Part shown: piece by piece, positions 8,539 through 16,939 of the stretch | Layout of the letters: every line of letters begins with the position of its first letter | Position numbering within the stretch: the first letter of the stretch is position 1 | From: an uncultured Pelagibacteraceae bacterium | GTDB taxonomy: Bacteria; Pseudomonadota; Alphaproteobacteria; Pelagibacterales; Pelagibacteraceae | Reading direction: 5' to 3' | DNA: 64,000 nt | NCBI GenBank assembly: GCA_902557215.1 | Contig: CACDZM010000002.1 | Location: 123,679 to 187,678, forward strand | Notes under the pieces: generated by a model | Seen by the model: the letters and a program-made list of their open reading frames with translations, nothing else | Databases searched by the model: none | What the model was told of the DNA's origin: nothing | Translations under genes and position numbers: made by a program

Positions 8539-9606
8539 TTATTTAGCCCTCTCCATCAGCCAAAGGTTGTCACCCGCCAAAAAGTAAATTTTTCCATCTT
8601 TTGGATGAACTTGTATATCTCTAATTCGTCCGATTTCATCTTTAAAAATTATATCTTCTTTTATGTTGGACAAATCATTGAAGATTAATTTTCTTAAGGA
8701 TTGATCTTTTAATGATGTAATTAAAGCATGACCATTCCATTCATTAAATTCGTTTCCTTCATAAATTGTAATTGCACTTGTTGCAATTGAAGGTACCCAA
8801 TATTGGATTGCTTTTGTAAAGCCTGGTTTCCATTTAGGTCCTATTGGCAGACCAGAGTAATTTTTTCCTCCCCATCCTAAAATTTTCCAACCATAATTTT
8901 CACCCTCTTTAACCTCACCAAACCAATCTCCACCCTTTGCTCCGTGATTACTCATGTAAATTTTTCTATCAAATGGAGATAAAGCTAAACCTTGAGGATT
9001 TCTAACCCCGATTTGATATATCTCTGGAAGCCAGTCGGATCTTCCTTTAAATCTAGGATTATCTTTTGGAATACTTCCGTCTAGATTTACTCTTATAATG
9101 CTACCTGGATGTTTTGTTGGATCTTGCGCGATCATACCCTTACCTCTTTCACCGACAGATGCAAAAAGATAGTCGTCTTTAATAACTAATCTTGATCCAA
9201 AGTGATAACCAGAATTAATAGGAGGATTAGCTTGAAAAATATTTTTAAATTTTAATTTTTTTTTGGAAAATTTTGTTTTTGCAATAGAGGTACTGGTTTT
9301 GCCATTACTCCTATTTTCTGTGTAAGATACATAAATAAAACCATTTTTAAAAAGAATATCTAGTATTCCACCTTGGCCGTGTTCTAAAAAATTAAGATTG
9401 TGGCTTATTTCAGCAATTTGTTGTGAAACAATATTTACGATTTTTATTTTTCCACTTTTTTCAGTTATAATAAGCTCTTCATTATTAATAAATGATGAGC
9501 CCCAAGGATCATTTAAATCGGCAATTTTCTTTAAATCAAAATTTTTTGCAAATGAGAGGTTTGTTAAGAGTAAGAATAAAGATACTGAAAAAATAAACTT
9601 TCTCAC
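8539..9606 (-). CDS. PQQ-dependent sugar dehydrogenase family protein (YliI/soluble GDH-like)
   Basis: This is a secreted six-bladed beta-propeller of the glucose/sorbosone dehydrogenase family, expected to oxidise aldoses or similar compounds in the periplasm with PQQ. Family stretches visible are GQGGILDILF, FASVGERG, HPGSIIRVNLDGS, GVRNPQGLALSP, and NHGAKGGDWFGEV with ENYGWKI. A signal peptide (RKFIFSVSLFLLLTNLSFA) is clear. I favour the GTG at 9604-9606, one base after the SDR stop, because it gives a compact signal peptide; the track's ATG at 9636 would overlap the SDR gene by 29 bases. The substrate is unknown, and a cell without PQQ synthesis would need imported cofactor. Confidence 0.82.
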   Translation of the reverse strand: MRKFIFSVSLFLLLTNLSFAKNFDLKKIADLNDPWGSSFINNEELIITEKSGKIKIVNIVSQQIAEISHNLNFLEHGQGGILDILFKNGFIYVSYTENRSNGKTSTSIAKTKFSKKKLKFKNIFQANPPINSGYHFGSRLVIKDDYLFASVGERGKGMIAQDPTKHPGSIIRVNLDGSIPKDNPRFKGRSDWLPEIYQIGVRNPQGLALSPFDRKIYMSNHGAKGGDWFGEVKEGENYGWKILGWGGKNYSGLPIGPKWKPGFTKAIQYWVPSIATSAITIYEGNEFNEWNGHALITSLKDQSLRKLIFNDLSNIKEDIIFKDEIGRIRDIQVHPKDGKIYFLAGDNLWLMERAK

Positions 9607-9607
9607 T

Positions 9608-10318
9608 TTACGAGAGCTTTGATCTTCCACCATCAACTGCTATAATTTGACCTGTCACCCAAGAGCTATCATCTGTAATAAGAAATTTAGCTAAAGAGGC
9701 CGAGTCCTTTCCCTCACCCAATCTTTTTAAGGGATGAGCTTTTGCTATCCCATCAGCTAATGCTTTATTTTTTAACATTGGTTCCGCAATTTTTGAATTA
9801 GTTAAACTAGGTGCAATGCAGTTTACTCTTATGTTTGGAGCAAATTCTGCAGCTAAAGAAACTGTCAAACCCTCAACAGCAGCTTTTGTAGATGCAATTA
9901 CCGCATGATTTGTAAAACCTCTTTGTGCAGCAACTGTGGAAAATAAAACAATTGAACCTCTGTTTTTTTTTAAACTATCCTGATATCCCTTTATAACATC
10001 CACTGCCGAATATAAATTTAATTTCATACACTTGTTAAAATCTTGCTCATGCACCATTCTTAAAGGTTTCAAATCAATTGAACCCACACAATAAGCAATA
10101 CCTTTTACGTCGGAAATATCACTTTTAACCTTATCTACAAATCCATCTTGCAAAACGTCAGTTATTGTAAATGTACAACCTAATTTTTCAGAAATGTTTT
10201 TAGTTTCATTTTCATTTCTACCTACTAAATGAACTGAATTCCCTGAATTTACTAATTGTTCAGACAAACTAGAACCGATGGATCCTGTCGCACCAAAAAT
10301 AAGATATTTTTCTGACAT
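9608..10318 (-). CDS. Short-chain dehydrogenase/reductase, atypical (no catalytic Tyr)
   Basis: This 236-residue Rossmann-fold protein of the SDR superfamily has a cofactor motif FGATGSIGSSL, DV in place (TITDVLQDG), a YCVGS version of the NNAG motif, and the catalytic Ser in VLFSTVAAQ. The YxxxK motif reads HAVIASTKAAVEG: the Lys is there, but Ile stands where Tyr is expected. The C-terminus (RVNCIAPSLTNS, SSWVTGQIIAVDGG) is typical. It may be an SDR subfamily with altered chemistry or a non-enzymatic role. It is cotranscribed with the downstream sugar dehydrogenase (one-base gap) and divergent from the photolyase gene. Confidence 0.85.
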   Translation of the reverse strand: MSEKYLIFGATGSIGSSLSEQLVNSGNSVHLVGRNENETKNISEKLGCTFTITDVLQDGFVDKVKSDISDVKGIAYCVGSIDLKPLRMVHEQDFNKCMKLNLYSAVDVIKGYQDSLKKNRGSIVLFSTVAAQRGFTNHAVIASTKAAVEGLTVSLAAEFAPNIRVNCIAPSLTNSKIAEPMLKNKALADGIAKAHPLKRLGEGKDSASLAKFLITDDSSWVTGQIIAVDGGRSKLS

Positions 10319-10345
10319 AAAAATTTTTATTAGTTATATTTAAAT

Positions 10346-11836
10346 ATGAAGTTATTTTTTATACTTGGCAATCAATTATTTCCACCAAAATACTTAGACC
10401 GCTTCAAAAAAGACCACCTATTTTTTATGGCAGAAGATTACCAACTTTGCACTTATGAAAAACATCACAAGAATAAAATCCTTCTATTTTTATCATCAAT
10501 GCGTTCACATGCAGAAACTCTCAAGAAGGATAAGTTTAAATTAGAGTATTTTAAAATTGAGGACAAAGAATTTAAAGACGACTATTTAAAGAAATTAAAA
10601 AAAATAATTAATTCAAAAAAAGTAAAAGAAATTTGTAGTTTTGAAGTTGAGGATAAATTTTTTGAAAAAAAAATTGATCAGTTCACTAAAAAAGAAAAAA
10701 TTAAATGGAATATTGTTCAAACTCCAATGTTTTTAAACTCAAGAGATGAATTCAAAAAATATCTTTCAAAATCAAAAAAACCATTCATGGCAACTTTTTA
10801 CAAGGAAGTGAGAAAAAAATCTGGAATATTAATGGGTTCTGATGGAAATCCTATAGGAGGTAAATGGAGTTTTGATGAGGATAATAGAAATAAGTTACCA
10901 AAAAATATTTCTATTCCAAAGTTTCCAAAAATTAATGAAACTAATCACACTAAAAAATTAAAACCTATTATTGAAAGACTATTCAAAGATCATCCAGGAA
11001 CAACTAAAAACTTTTGGTTTGCTACAGAATATAATGACGTGGTCAAATTATTAAATTTTTTTATTAAAGAAAAATCAAATTTATTTGGTGATTATGAGGA
11101 TGCAGTTGATCAAAAAGATAATATTTTATTCCACAGTGCTTTAAGTCCTTATATTAATTTAGGTTTAATCACTCCTGAATTTATTATCAAAAAAGTTTTA
11201 GATTTTCATAAGAGTAAAAAAATCAGATTAAATTCTTTAGAAGGTTACGTGCGTCAGGTTATAGGATGGAGAGAATTTATGAGAGGAATTTATCAAAGCT
11301 ATTCAAATGAAATGGAAACCAGAAACTTTTTTAAACAAAATCGTAAAATGAAAAAGTCATGGTACGAGGGCACGACTGGCTTACCCCCATTAGATTATGC
11401 AATCAAAAATGCTTTAAATCATGGATGGTCTCATCACATTGAAAGATTAATGATTTTATCAAACATCATGAATCTTTGTGAAATAAAACCTACCATTGTT
11501 TATAAATGGTTTATGGAAATGTTTGTAGACTCCTCAGATTGGGTAATGGTACCCAATGTCTATGGCATGGGATTATTTAGTGATGGAGGAATATTTGCTA
11601 CTAAACCATATATTTGTGGATCAAGTTACTTTATGAAAATGATGGATTTTAAAAAAGGTGATTGGTGCAATATAATGGATGGTTTGTATTGGAGATTTAT
11701 TGATAGAAATAGAAAATTTTTTTTGAAAAACCCAAGGTTATCCATGATGGTTAAAATTTTCGATAAAATGAAAAGTGATAGAAAAAAATTAATTCTTCCT
11801 GCTGCAGAAAAATTTATTAAACAAAACACACTTTAG
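10346..11836 (+). CDS. Cryptochrome/photolyase family protein, PhrB/CryB-like group
   Basis: This 496-residue protein is a prokaryotic photolyase/cryptochrome of the PhrB (FeS-BCP) type, expected to bind FAD and repair UV photoproducts or sense blue light. The N-terminal alpha/beta domain starts [13 protein letters not shown], typical of the group. The FAD-binding helical domain carries [30 protein letters not shown] and [19 protein letters not shown]. The [4Fe-4S] cysteines known in PhrB/CryB seem absent here: the region normally holding YCxxC and ACPFN reads [17 protein letters not shown]. The stop codon overlaps the start of the DUF2256 gene. Confidence 0.88.
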   Translation: MKLFFILGNQLFPPKYLDRFKKDHLFFMAEDYQLCTYEKHHKNKILLFLSSMRSHAETLKKDKFKLEYFKIEDKEFKDDYLKKLKKIINSKKVKEICSFEVEDKFFEKKIDQFTKKEKIKWNIVQTPMFLNSRDEFKKYLSKSKKPFMATFYKEVRKKSGILMGSDGNPIGGKWSFDEDNRNKLPKNISIPKFPKINETNHTKKLKPIIERLFKDHPGTTKNFWFATEYNDVVKLLNFFIKEKSNLFGDYEDAVDQKDNILFHSALSPYINLGLITPEFIIKKVLDFHKSKKIRLNSLEGYVRQVIGWREFMRGIYQSYSNEMETRNFFKQNRKMKKSWYEGTTGLPPLDYAIKNALNHGWSHHIERLMILSNIMNLCEIKPTIVYKWFMEMFVDSSDWVMVPNVYGMGLFSDGGIFATKPYICGSSYFMKMMDFKKGDWCNIMDGLYWRFIDRNRKFFLKNPRLSMMVKIFDKMKSDRKKLILPAAEKFIKQNTL

Positions 11837-11967
11837 TGAAAAAAGAGAATCTTCCTTTTAAAATCTGCATTATTTGTAAAAGACCTTTTACTTGGCGAAA
11901 AAAATGGAAGTTAAATTGGGAAAGAGTTAAGTATTGCTCAAAAAGATGTTCTAGCAAAAAAACATGA
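11836..11967 (+). CDS. DUF2256 family protein, small zinc-ribbon-like
   Basis: This 43-residue ORF was too short for the ORF track. Translation from the GTG at 11836 gives [18 protein letters not shown], then [20 protein letters not shown] and SSKKT. That is the DUF2256 pattern: two CxxC-type knuckles (CIIC and CSKRC) around a conserved RPFxWRKKW core, so a metal-binding mini-protein is likely. Its GTG shares the last base of the photolyase TAG, and its TGA sits inside the ATGA that starts the next gene, so all three are translationally coupled. DUF2256 genes are often found beside PhrB-type photolyases in my recollection; their function is unknown. Confidence 0.85.
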   Translation: MKKENLPFKICIICKRPFTWRKKWKLNWERVKYCSKRCSSKKT

Positions 11968-12506
11968 ACTTAGAAAAATACAAATGGAAAAGTAGAATTT
12001 TACTTGTTTCTATGCCCAATTATAAGGCTAGAATTTATCTAGAAGCAAAAAAAATATATCAAGATAAAATAAAAGATTTTCATAAAAGATATGTAAAATT
12101 AATTTGTAAGATTAATAAAAAAGAAAAACCTTCTATTAATCTAATTGGTTTTGATGGAAAATCTAAAAAGATGATGAATAAACTTCATTATAAAATGGTA
12201 TTTAAAATAATAGACAAAATGCCACTAAGTAAAAAATTTAAACCTATAAATTTATCATTATATTCAGATTATAATCCTAAAACCACTACTCAAGGTTTGG
12301 GATTTAAAAACAAGGAAAAAGCTCTTTACACAATTAAAACTGTCAAAAATCGTTCAATAAAGTATCAGGTTAATGTCATTGCAACCATGCTGGGTAGAGC
12401 AAAGAACCATCCTAACAAAACTGAGGATATGGAGGATGCTATAAAAATATTTGGTGATTGGATGAAAAAGTATAAAAGTAAAAAAAATGAAAATAAAAAT
12501 AATTAA
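11964..12506 (+). CDS. Conserved hypothetical, N-terminal DUF4174-like
   Basis: This is a 180-residue basic protein of unknown function. The first 80 residues ([15 protein letters not shown], then [13 protein letters not shown] and [13 protein letters not shown]) resemble DUF4174, a small thioredoxin-like domain with an RWKNRvLLvf start and an LiGkDG turn, though no active-site cysteine pair is present. The second half ([20 protein letters not shown], then [15 protein letters not shown]) looks like a separate short helical module ending in a Lys/Asn tail. The start ATG overlaps the DUF2256 stop by four bases and its end overlaps the next gene by 20 bases, placing it in the photolyase transcription unit. 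Confidence 0.65.
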   Translation: MNLEKYKWKSRILLVSMPNYKARIYLEAKKIYQDKIKDFHKRYVKLICKINKKEKPSINLIGFDGKSKKMMNKLHYKMVFKIIDKMPLSKKFKPINLSLYSDYNPKTTTQGLGFKNKEKALYTIKTVKNRSIKYQVNVIATMLGRAKNHPNKTEDMEDAIKIFGDWMKKYKSKKNENKNN

Positions 12507-13926
12507 TTATTTAAAGAAATTAATAGTTTTGTTTTTTCTATTAATCCCGAATAGTCTAAATGCTGATTTTTTTGAGGATATAACAAGTCAAATTGTAGAG
12601 AATCCTAAAAGACTTAGTTATGGAGTTTCCGTTACAGATGTAAATCAAGATGGAAATTTTGATTTTATAGTTACTGGATTTGGTTATTTGAATTTAGCTT
12701 TATCCTACGAGAATGGAAAACTGGTTAATATTGTAAATCAAAAAAAATTTTCTGATGAATTTAGACGTACGATTGGTGTTGCTGCATGTGATATAGATAG
12801 AGATGGATATGAGGAAATATATTTTCTCAACACTGATACGTATAGTGGAACAAAAAAATATTCAGACAGACTGATAGATTTAGAGAAAGGCAAGTTTATT
12901 GATTTATTTGAAATTGAGAAAAATCAGAAAGATCTTAATTTAACTGCAGGTAGGTCAGTTGTTTGTGTTGATAGAAAAGGAGATGGTAATTATGGTGTAT
13001 ATGTTGCTAACTATGGAGGACCCACAAGATACTACGAATATAATGATGACATATTAGTTGATAAATCGGTTCAATTGAACCTAGCGAAAGTTACAGGTGG
13101 TCGTGCTGTCGTGGCAGGACATATTATTTCTGATAAGATTGATGTATTCGCGGCTAATGAAAGAGGAGCAAATTTTTTATATAAAAATGATAAAGGTAAA
13201 TTTTTAGACGTCGCTTATGAATATAGAGTTCAAGACGTCCTTCAAAATGGGAGGGGTACAGCTTTGTCAGATATTTATTATCGAGGAAGGCTTGATATTC
13301 TAAATGGAAATTGGGGTGGATTTCATAGAGCATACGTACTTAAAAATGATATTTTTGAGGATATAGCAAAACCACCTTTTGATGAGCCATCAAGAATAAG
13401 AACTGTTATTTCAGCTGATTTAGATAACGATGGTTACGACGAAGTATTCTTGAATAACATTGGTGAACCCAACAAACTTTTTAAAATTTTAGAAAATGGT
13501 TTGATAAAACAAATACCTTTAGATGTTGGTTTAGAACCAGATGGATATGGAACAGGAGCAGCTGTAGCTGACATAGATAACGATGGTGTATTAGAATTGT
13601 TAGTTTCACATGGAGAGAGTTGGGATCAACCACTGTCTTTGTATAGGGCAAAAGTAGATCCTGATAATAAATATTTAAGGATAAAACCTTTAAACCAATA
13701 TGGTGCACCCGCTAGAGGAGCAACAGTAACATTGATTTCTAATTTAAGAAAACATTCTAAAACAATCGACTCTGGATCTGGATATCTTTGCCAAATGGAG
13801 CCAGTTGCTCACTATGGAATTAGAAAAAATGAAAAAGATATAAAAATTCAAATAAAATGGACAAATGGTAAAACTAAAACAATTTCAGTTAAAGAATTAA
13901 ACCAAACGATTATTTTAAATCAATAA
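12487..13926 (+). CDS. Secreted FG-GAP/VCBS repeat protein with ASPIC/UnbV domain (CRTAC1-like)
   Basis: This exported beta-propeller protein has 479 residues. The signal peptide is about residues 1-26 (LIVLFFLLIPNSLNA). At least four Ca-binding-type Dx[DN]xDG repeats are visible (DVNQDGNFD, DIDRDGYEE, DLDNDGYDE, DIDNDGVLE), as in FG-GAP/VCBS propellers. The final 90 residues (ARGATVTLISN, DSGSGYLCQMEP, IQIKWTNGKTKTI) match the ASPIC/UnbV domain. Homologues are common in marine bacteria and include CRTAC1; the biochemical role is unsettled. It overlaps the preceding unknown gene by 20 bases and converges on the fasciclin gene with a three-base gap. Confidence 0.85.
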   Translation: MKIKIINYLKKLIVLFFLLIPNSLNADFFEDITSQIVENPKRLSYGVSVTDVNQDGNFDFIVTGFGYLNLALSYENGKLVNIVNQKKFSDEFRRTIGVAACDIDRDGYEEIYFLNTDTYSGTKKYSDRLIDLEKGKFIDLFEIEKNQKDLNLTAGRSVVCVDRKGDGNYGVYVANYGGPTRYYEYNDDILVDKSVQLNLAKVTGGRAVVAGHIISDKIDVFAANERGANFLYKNDKGKFLDVAYEYRVQDVLQNGRGTALSDIYYRGRLDILNGNWGGFHRAYVLKNDIFEDIAKPPFDEPSRIRTVISADLDNDGYDEVFLNNIGEPNKLFKILENGLIKQIPLDVGLEPDGYGTGAAVADIDNDGVLELLVSHGESWDQPLSLYRAKVDPDNKYLRIKPLNQYGAPARGATVTLISNLRKHSKTIDSGSGYLCQMEPVAHYGIRKNEKDIKIQIKWTNGKTKTISVKELNQTIILNQ

Positions 13927-13929
13927 TAA

Positions 13930-14403
13930 TCAGTTTAAAGGTTGAAGAACTCTATTGATAAAATGAATCACACCATTTGAAACTTCAATATCTGCAGTTA
14001 CAACTTCAGCCTCATTTATATAAACTATACCATTAACTTTTTTTATAGTTACTTCCTCGCCATTAAGTGCTTTTAGTTTTATTTCATTATCTATATCAGA
14101 AGAGGTTATTTTTTTTGAAAAAACGTGTCGTCCTAAAATATTTACAAGTTTATCTTTATTATCCTCTCTCAATAAACCATAATATGTTTGTGCACTAATG
14201 GCAGCAAATGCGTCATCTAAAGGTGCAAAAAAAGTAAAAGGTCCTTTACCTTTTAAATTTTCGTTAAGACCTGATTTAGAGAGAGTTTCATTTAATTTTG
14301 TGAATTTCCCAATTTCATTAAGTTTATCAATTACACTTCCAAATGTTATTGATGGAACAATCATCATGATTAGGGTAAAAAATATTACATAAAATCTTTT
14401 CAT
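13930..14403 (-). CDS. Secreted fasciclin (FAS1) domain protein
   Basis: This 157-residue exported protein consists of a signal peptide (about residues 1-22) and one FAS1 domain. The FAS1 H1 box is recognisable as GPFTFFAPLDDAFAAI and the H2-like segment as GVIHFINRVLQP; in between lies the NILGRHVFSKKIT strand-helix with ALNGEEVTIKKVNG. FAS1 domains mediate weak adhesion or matrix contacts and are widespread in marine bacteria. It is monocistronic by position: the next gene in its downstream direction is convergent, and upstream is an 84-base divergent spacer. Confidence 0.9.
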   Translation of the reverse strand: MKRFYVIFFTLIMMIVPSITFGSVIDKLNEIGKFTKLNETLSKSGLNENLKGKGPFTFFAPLDDAFAAISAQTYYGLLREDNKDKLVNILGRHVFSKKITSSDIDNEIKLKALNGEEVTIKKVNGIVYINEAEVVTADIEVSNGVIHFINRVLQPLN

Positions 14404-14487
14404 TGGACTTTAATAACTTTAAATTTATAATTTGAAAGTAAATTAGGTGCGGCAAATGATAAAAAATTTTTTATATTAATTAAATAG

Positions 14488-15189
14488 ATGAATTTTTCAA
14501 AAAGTATCTTCAAATTTGTTATTATTTTCATCCTAACTTTATCTTTTTCCAATATTTCAAATTCAGTAGAAAAAAATTATTATAAAGATTTAATAACAGA
14601 TTGGTCTAGAATCTTTCCAGACAGTAACAGAAATGCTGCTGGTCCAAAATTTTTCAAATATATAATTGATAAAGATATAAATTATGATGATTTCATTGAA
14701 TACAACAAACTTTATTGTGCTGTATCTGGTTCATTGATTGATCCAAATAGCGAGCCAGATTTTTTATTTGTTAATGAAAGAGAAACCAAAAAGAAAATAT
14801 GTGGTGATTATTATAAATGTTGTATTCCATGTTCATGCGATATCATGAAATACTCTGAGGTTGAAAAAATGAAACATAAATTTGAAGATGGCTTCAAGGA
14901 GTTTTTTGTTTTTACGATTAAAAATCCATGCGGAAAAAAAGATTTTCCTGACAGGGTAAATAAAAATTATTTCTGTAATGGAGATAAAATTAATGACAAA
15001 CAAGTTTATGAACTAAACGGTCGAATAGTTATTGGTTTATTACATAATGGTAAAATTTGCACAAAGGACGAGATGGATTTTGTAAAAAGTCATCAGGTAA
15101 CTGGTAGATTTTGCGAATTAAGAAACAACACACCTATAGAAAATTTAAATGCAGGTATGGGTGATATTTTCATCAAACTTGCAAGATAG
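14488..15189 (+). CDS. Secreted Cys-rich protein, unknown function
   Basis: I do not recognise this 233-residue protein. It has a clear signal peptide (FKFVIIFILTLSFSNISNS). The mature part holds ten cysteines by my count, five of them in the cluster CGDYYKCCIPCSCD, the rest as single Cys near YCAVSG, NPCGKK, YFCNG, KICTKDE and RFCELRN. That suggests a disulfide-bonded or metal-binding periplasmic protein. It starts after an AT-rich divergent spacer likely holding its promoter. A small membrane protein gene follows after five bases. Confidence 0.75.
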   Translation: MNFSKSIFKFVIIFILTLSFSNISNSVEKNYYKDLITDWSRIFPDSNRNAAGPKFFKYIIDKDINYDDFIEYNKLYCAVSGSLIDPNSEPDFLFVNERETKKKICGDYYKCCIPCSCDIMKYSEVEKMKHKFEDGFKEFFVFTIKNPCGKKDFPDRVNKNYFCNGDKINDKQVYELNGRIVIGLLHNGKICTKDEMDFVKSHQVTGRFCELRNNTPIENLNAGMGDIFIKLAR

Positions 15190-15194
15190 AATTT

Positions 15195-15416
15195 ATGAAT
15201 AATAAGATTTTTGAGTGGGCAGGTGTAATTACAGCAATATTATACTCATTATTCGTAGCTTTGAATATTGGTATAGAGTTTTTTGGTTTTTGCTTATTAC
15301 TTATATCTGCAATCTTAATTGGAATTTGGGCTTATAGGGGCGGTCATAGAGGAATATTATTTTTACAATTTTTTTATGCCACGGCAGGAATTATTGGAAT
15401 GTTAAGGTGGTTTTAA
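15195..15416 (+). CDS. Small integral membrane protein, unknown function
   Basis: The 73-residue product is almost entirely hydrophobic, with three probable transmembrane segments (about residues 8-24, 27-45 and 53-72) separated by the short loops GIEF and YRGGHRGI. No named family is evident to me. It follows the Cys-rich secreted protein by five bases and probably shares its transcript. Its TAA stop overlaps the stop of the convergent FAD-binding gene by four bases. Confidence 0.65.
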   Translation: MNNKIFEWAGVITAILYSLFVALNIGIEFFGFCLLLISAILIGIWAYRGGHRGILFLQFFYATAGIIGMLRWF

Positions 15417-16552
15417 TTTAAAGACGTAATTATTTTAGGAATATAATTTTTAAAATTGAAAAAACCTTTATTACAATAATGCCAAGAATATTGATCGAGT
15501 TTTCTATATAAAAAATCTAATTTATAATCATTTGAGTTTAAATAATCCAGGTTTTCACCAACAGTTGGATATAAAGCAATAACTTTCTCATTTATATTTT
15601 TAATTTCACTTATATCTACTACTTCACAGGCGATAGATTTATTTTCTAACCTTAGTTTTTGATCCTTAATTAAAAGTGATTTAAATTTGATAACTTTTTC
15701 ACTTAGCTTGATAGATCTATTTTCATTTTTATTTGAAATTATATAAATTTTTTTAAATTTGTTATTTTGAAAATCGGTGGTTTCAAATGATAAATTATTT
15801 TCAAAAATAAAAAGATTTCTATCACCAATATTTTTACTATTAAAATCTTGTTTAATTATTGAGTAAGTTTTTTCAGAAACTTTCGGAGGAGCATTTTCAT
15901 TCAATTTAATATTATTAAATCTATTATTAGTGAATTTTTTAATATTCCGTTCGCTAGCTAGATAATGTTTTCCTTGTGTTTGAATTCCAGCTACCCATCT
16001 CCAACCAAGGGTATTAGACGCAGAGTCACCATCATAAAGATGTTGCATAAAAAATTCTGCTCCTAATTGCCAAGGTAATTCTAAAGTAAAAATCCAAATA
16101 CTAGCAAACCACATTCTTGTGTGATTATGTAAATAGTTATTTTCTTTAAGCTCTGTTACCCAGTAATTAAAACATTCAATATTGGTTTTGCCATCTAAAG
16201 CATTTTTGTAATTTTGGTTATCTTTATATTCTTTTCGAATTTTATTTAACTGTACTAAATAATCTGTCCAAACGTTTGGTCGTAATTCTAACCAACCTTT
16301 CCAATATGTTCTCCATAAAACTTCTTGAATAAATTTTTCATTTTTTGAAAAAGAAAATTTGCTAAGTGATTTTTCAATAACTTCTTTCTCGCTGATAACC
16401 CCATGAGTAATATATGGAGATAAACCTGATATATTTGTTCTTTTTTCTGGACCGAAATCAAAATTTCTTAGTTTGGAATATTCGGAAAGATTTTTTTCTA
16501 TAAAATTATTTAATCTATTTAAGGCCGCGGCCTTTGAGGCTTCAAATTTCAT
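15413..16552 (-). CDS. FAD-binding photolyase/cryptochrome-like protein with FAD domain first
   Basis: This is a 379-residue photolyase-superfamily protein. The FAD-binding helical domain begins almost at the N-terminus and covers about residues 1-220: GLSPYITHGVISEKEV, IQEVLWRTYWKGWLE, HNHTRMWFASIW, then YDGDSASNTLGWRWVAG and TQGKHYLA. The usual N-terminal antenna alpha/beta domain is not in front of it. The remaining 160 residues look alpha/beta (NLFIFENNLSF, KKIYIISN, KVIALYPTVG) and could be that domain moved behind. Function (repair or light sensing) is unknown. It is the last gene of a three-gene unit with a PsiE-like and another membrane protein. Confidence 0.8.
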   Translation of the reverse strand: MKFEASKAAALNRLNNFIEKNLSEYSKLRNFDFGPEKRTNISGLSPYITHGVISEKEVIEKSLSKFSFSKNEKFIQEVLWRTYWKGWLELRPNVWTDYLVQLNKIRKEYKDNQNYKNALDGKTNIECFNYWVTELKENNYLHNHTRMWFASIWIFTLELPWQLGAEFFMQHLYDGDSASNTLGWRWVAGIQTQGKHYLASERNIKKFTNNRFNNIKLNENAPPKVSEKTYSIIKQDFNSKNIGDRNLFIFENNLSFETTDFQNNKFKKIYIISNKNENRSIKLSEKVIKFKSLLIKDQKLRLENKSIACEVVDISEIKNINEKVIALYPTVGENLDYLNSNDYKLDFLYRKLDQYSWHYCNKGFFNFKNYIPKIITSLN

Positions 16553-16558
16553 TTTGAC

Positions 16559-16939
16559 TTATTTTGATTTTTTTTTCTTTAGACCAAGTTTATCGCTATG
16601 TCTTAATCTTAAAATAACAATTGCACCTGCAATTAGAACTATAGCAACAGCTTCATAAACTAAGGCTGTTGGATCCATTTCCTTACCTTGAAGAATAATA
16701 AATCGAGCTAAAGCAGTAATAGCAATTAATAATGGAAGAGTAATACTAATTGATTGCTGGTTCCAAAAAACTCTTACCATTGCAAGTACTTCTAAGTAAA
16801 GAAACATCAACAACAAATCTGCTAAAGTCACTGATCTATTTTCAAACATCTTGTACATTTCTATACCAACTGCAATAACCGTGCTTATTAAAATGATAAC
16901 CATTAAAATAAGCTGTAAATTTTTTGCTATTTTTTCCAT
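16559..16939 (-). CDS. PsiE-family membrane protein (phosphate-starvation-inducible E)
   Basis: This 126-residue protein has four predicted membrane segments: about residues 8-28, LADLLLMFLYLEVLAMV, ISITLPLLIAITALARFIIL, and VYEAVAIVLIAGAIVIL. The LFLYLEVLAMV-type segment and the GKEMDPTALVYEA loop are characteristic of PsiE. The family's biochemical role is unknown; psiE is phosphate-regulated in E. coli, but I see no Pho box here. The start base 16939 is shared with the stop of the upstream membrane protein gene, implying translational coupling. The tail is Lys-rich (KLGLKKKKSK). Confidence 0.85.
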   Translation of the reverse strand: MEKIAKNLQLILMVIILISTVIAVGIEMYKMFENRSVTLADLLLMFLYLEVLAMVRVFWNQQSISITLPLLIAITALARFIILQGKEMDPTALVYEAVAIVLIAGAIVILRLRHSDKLGLKKKKSK

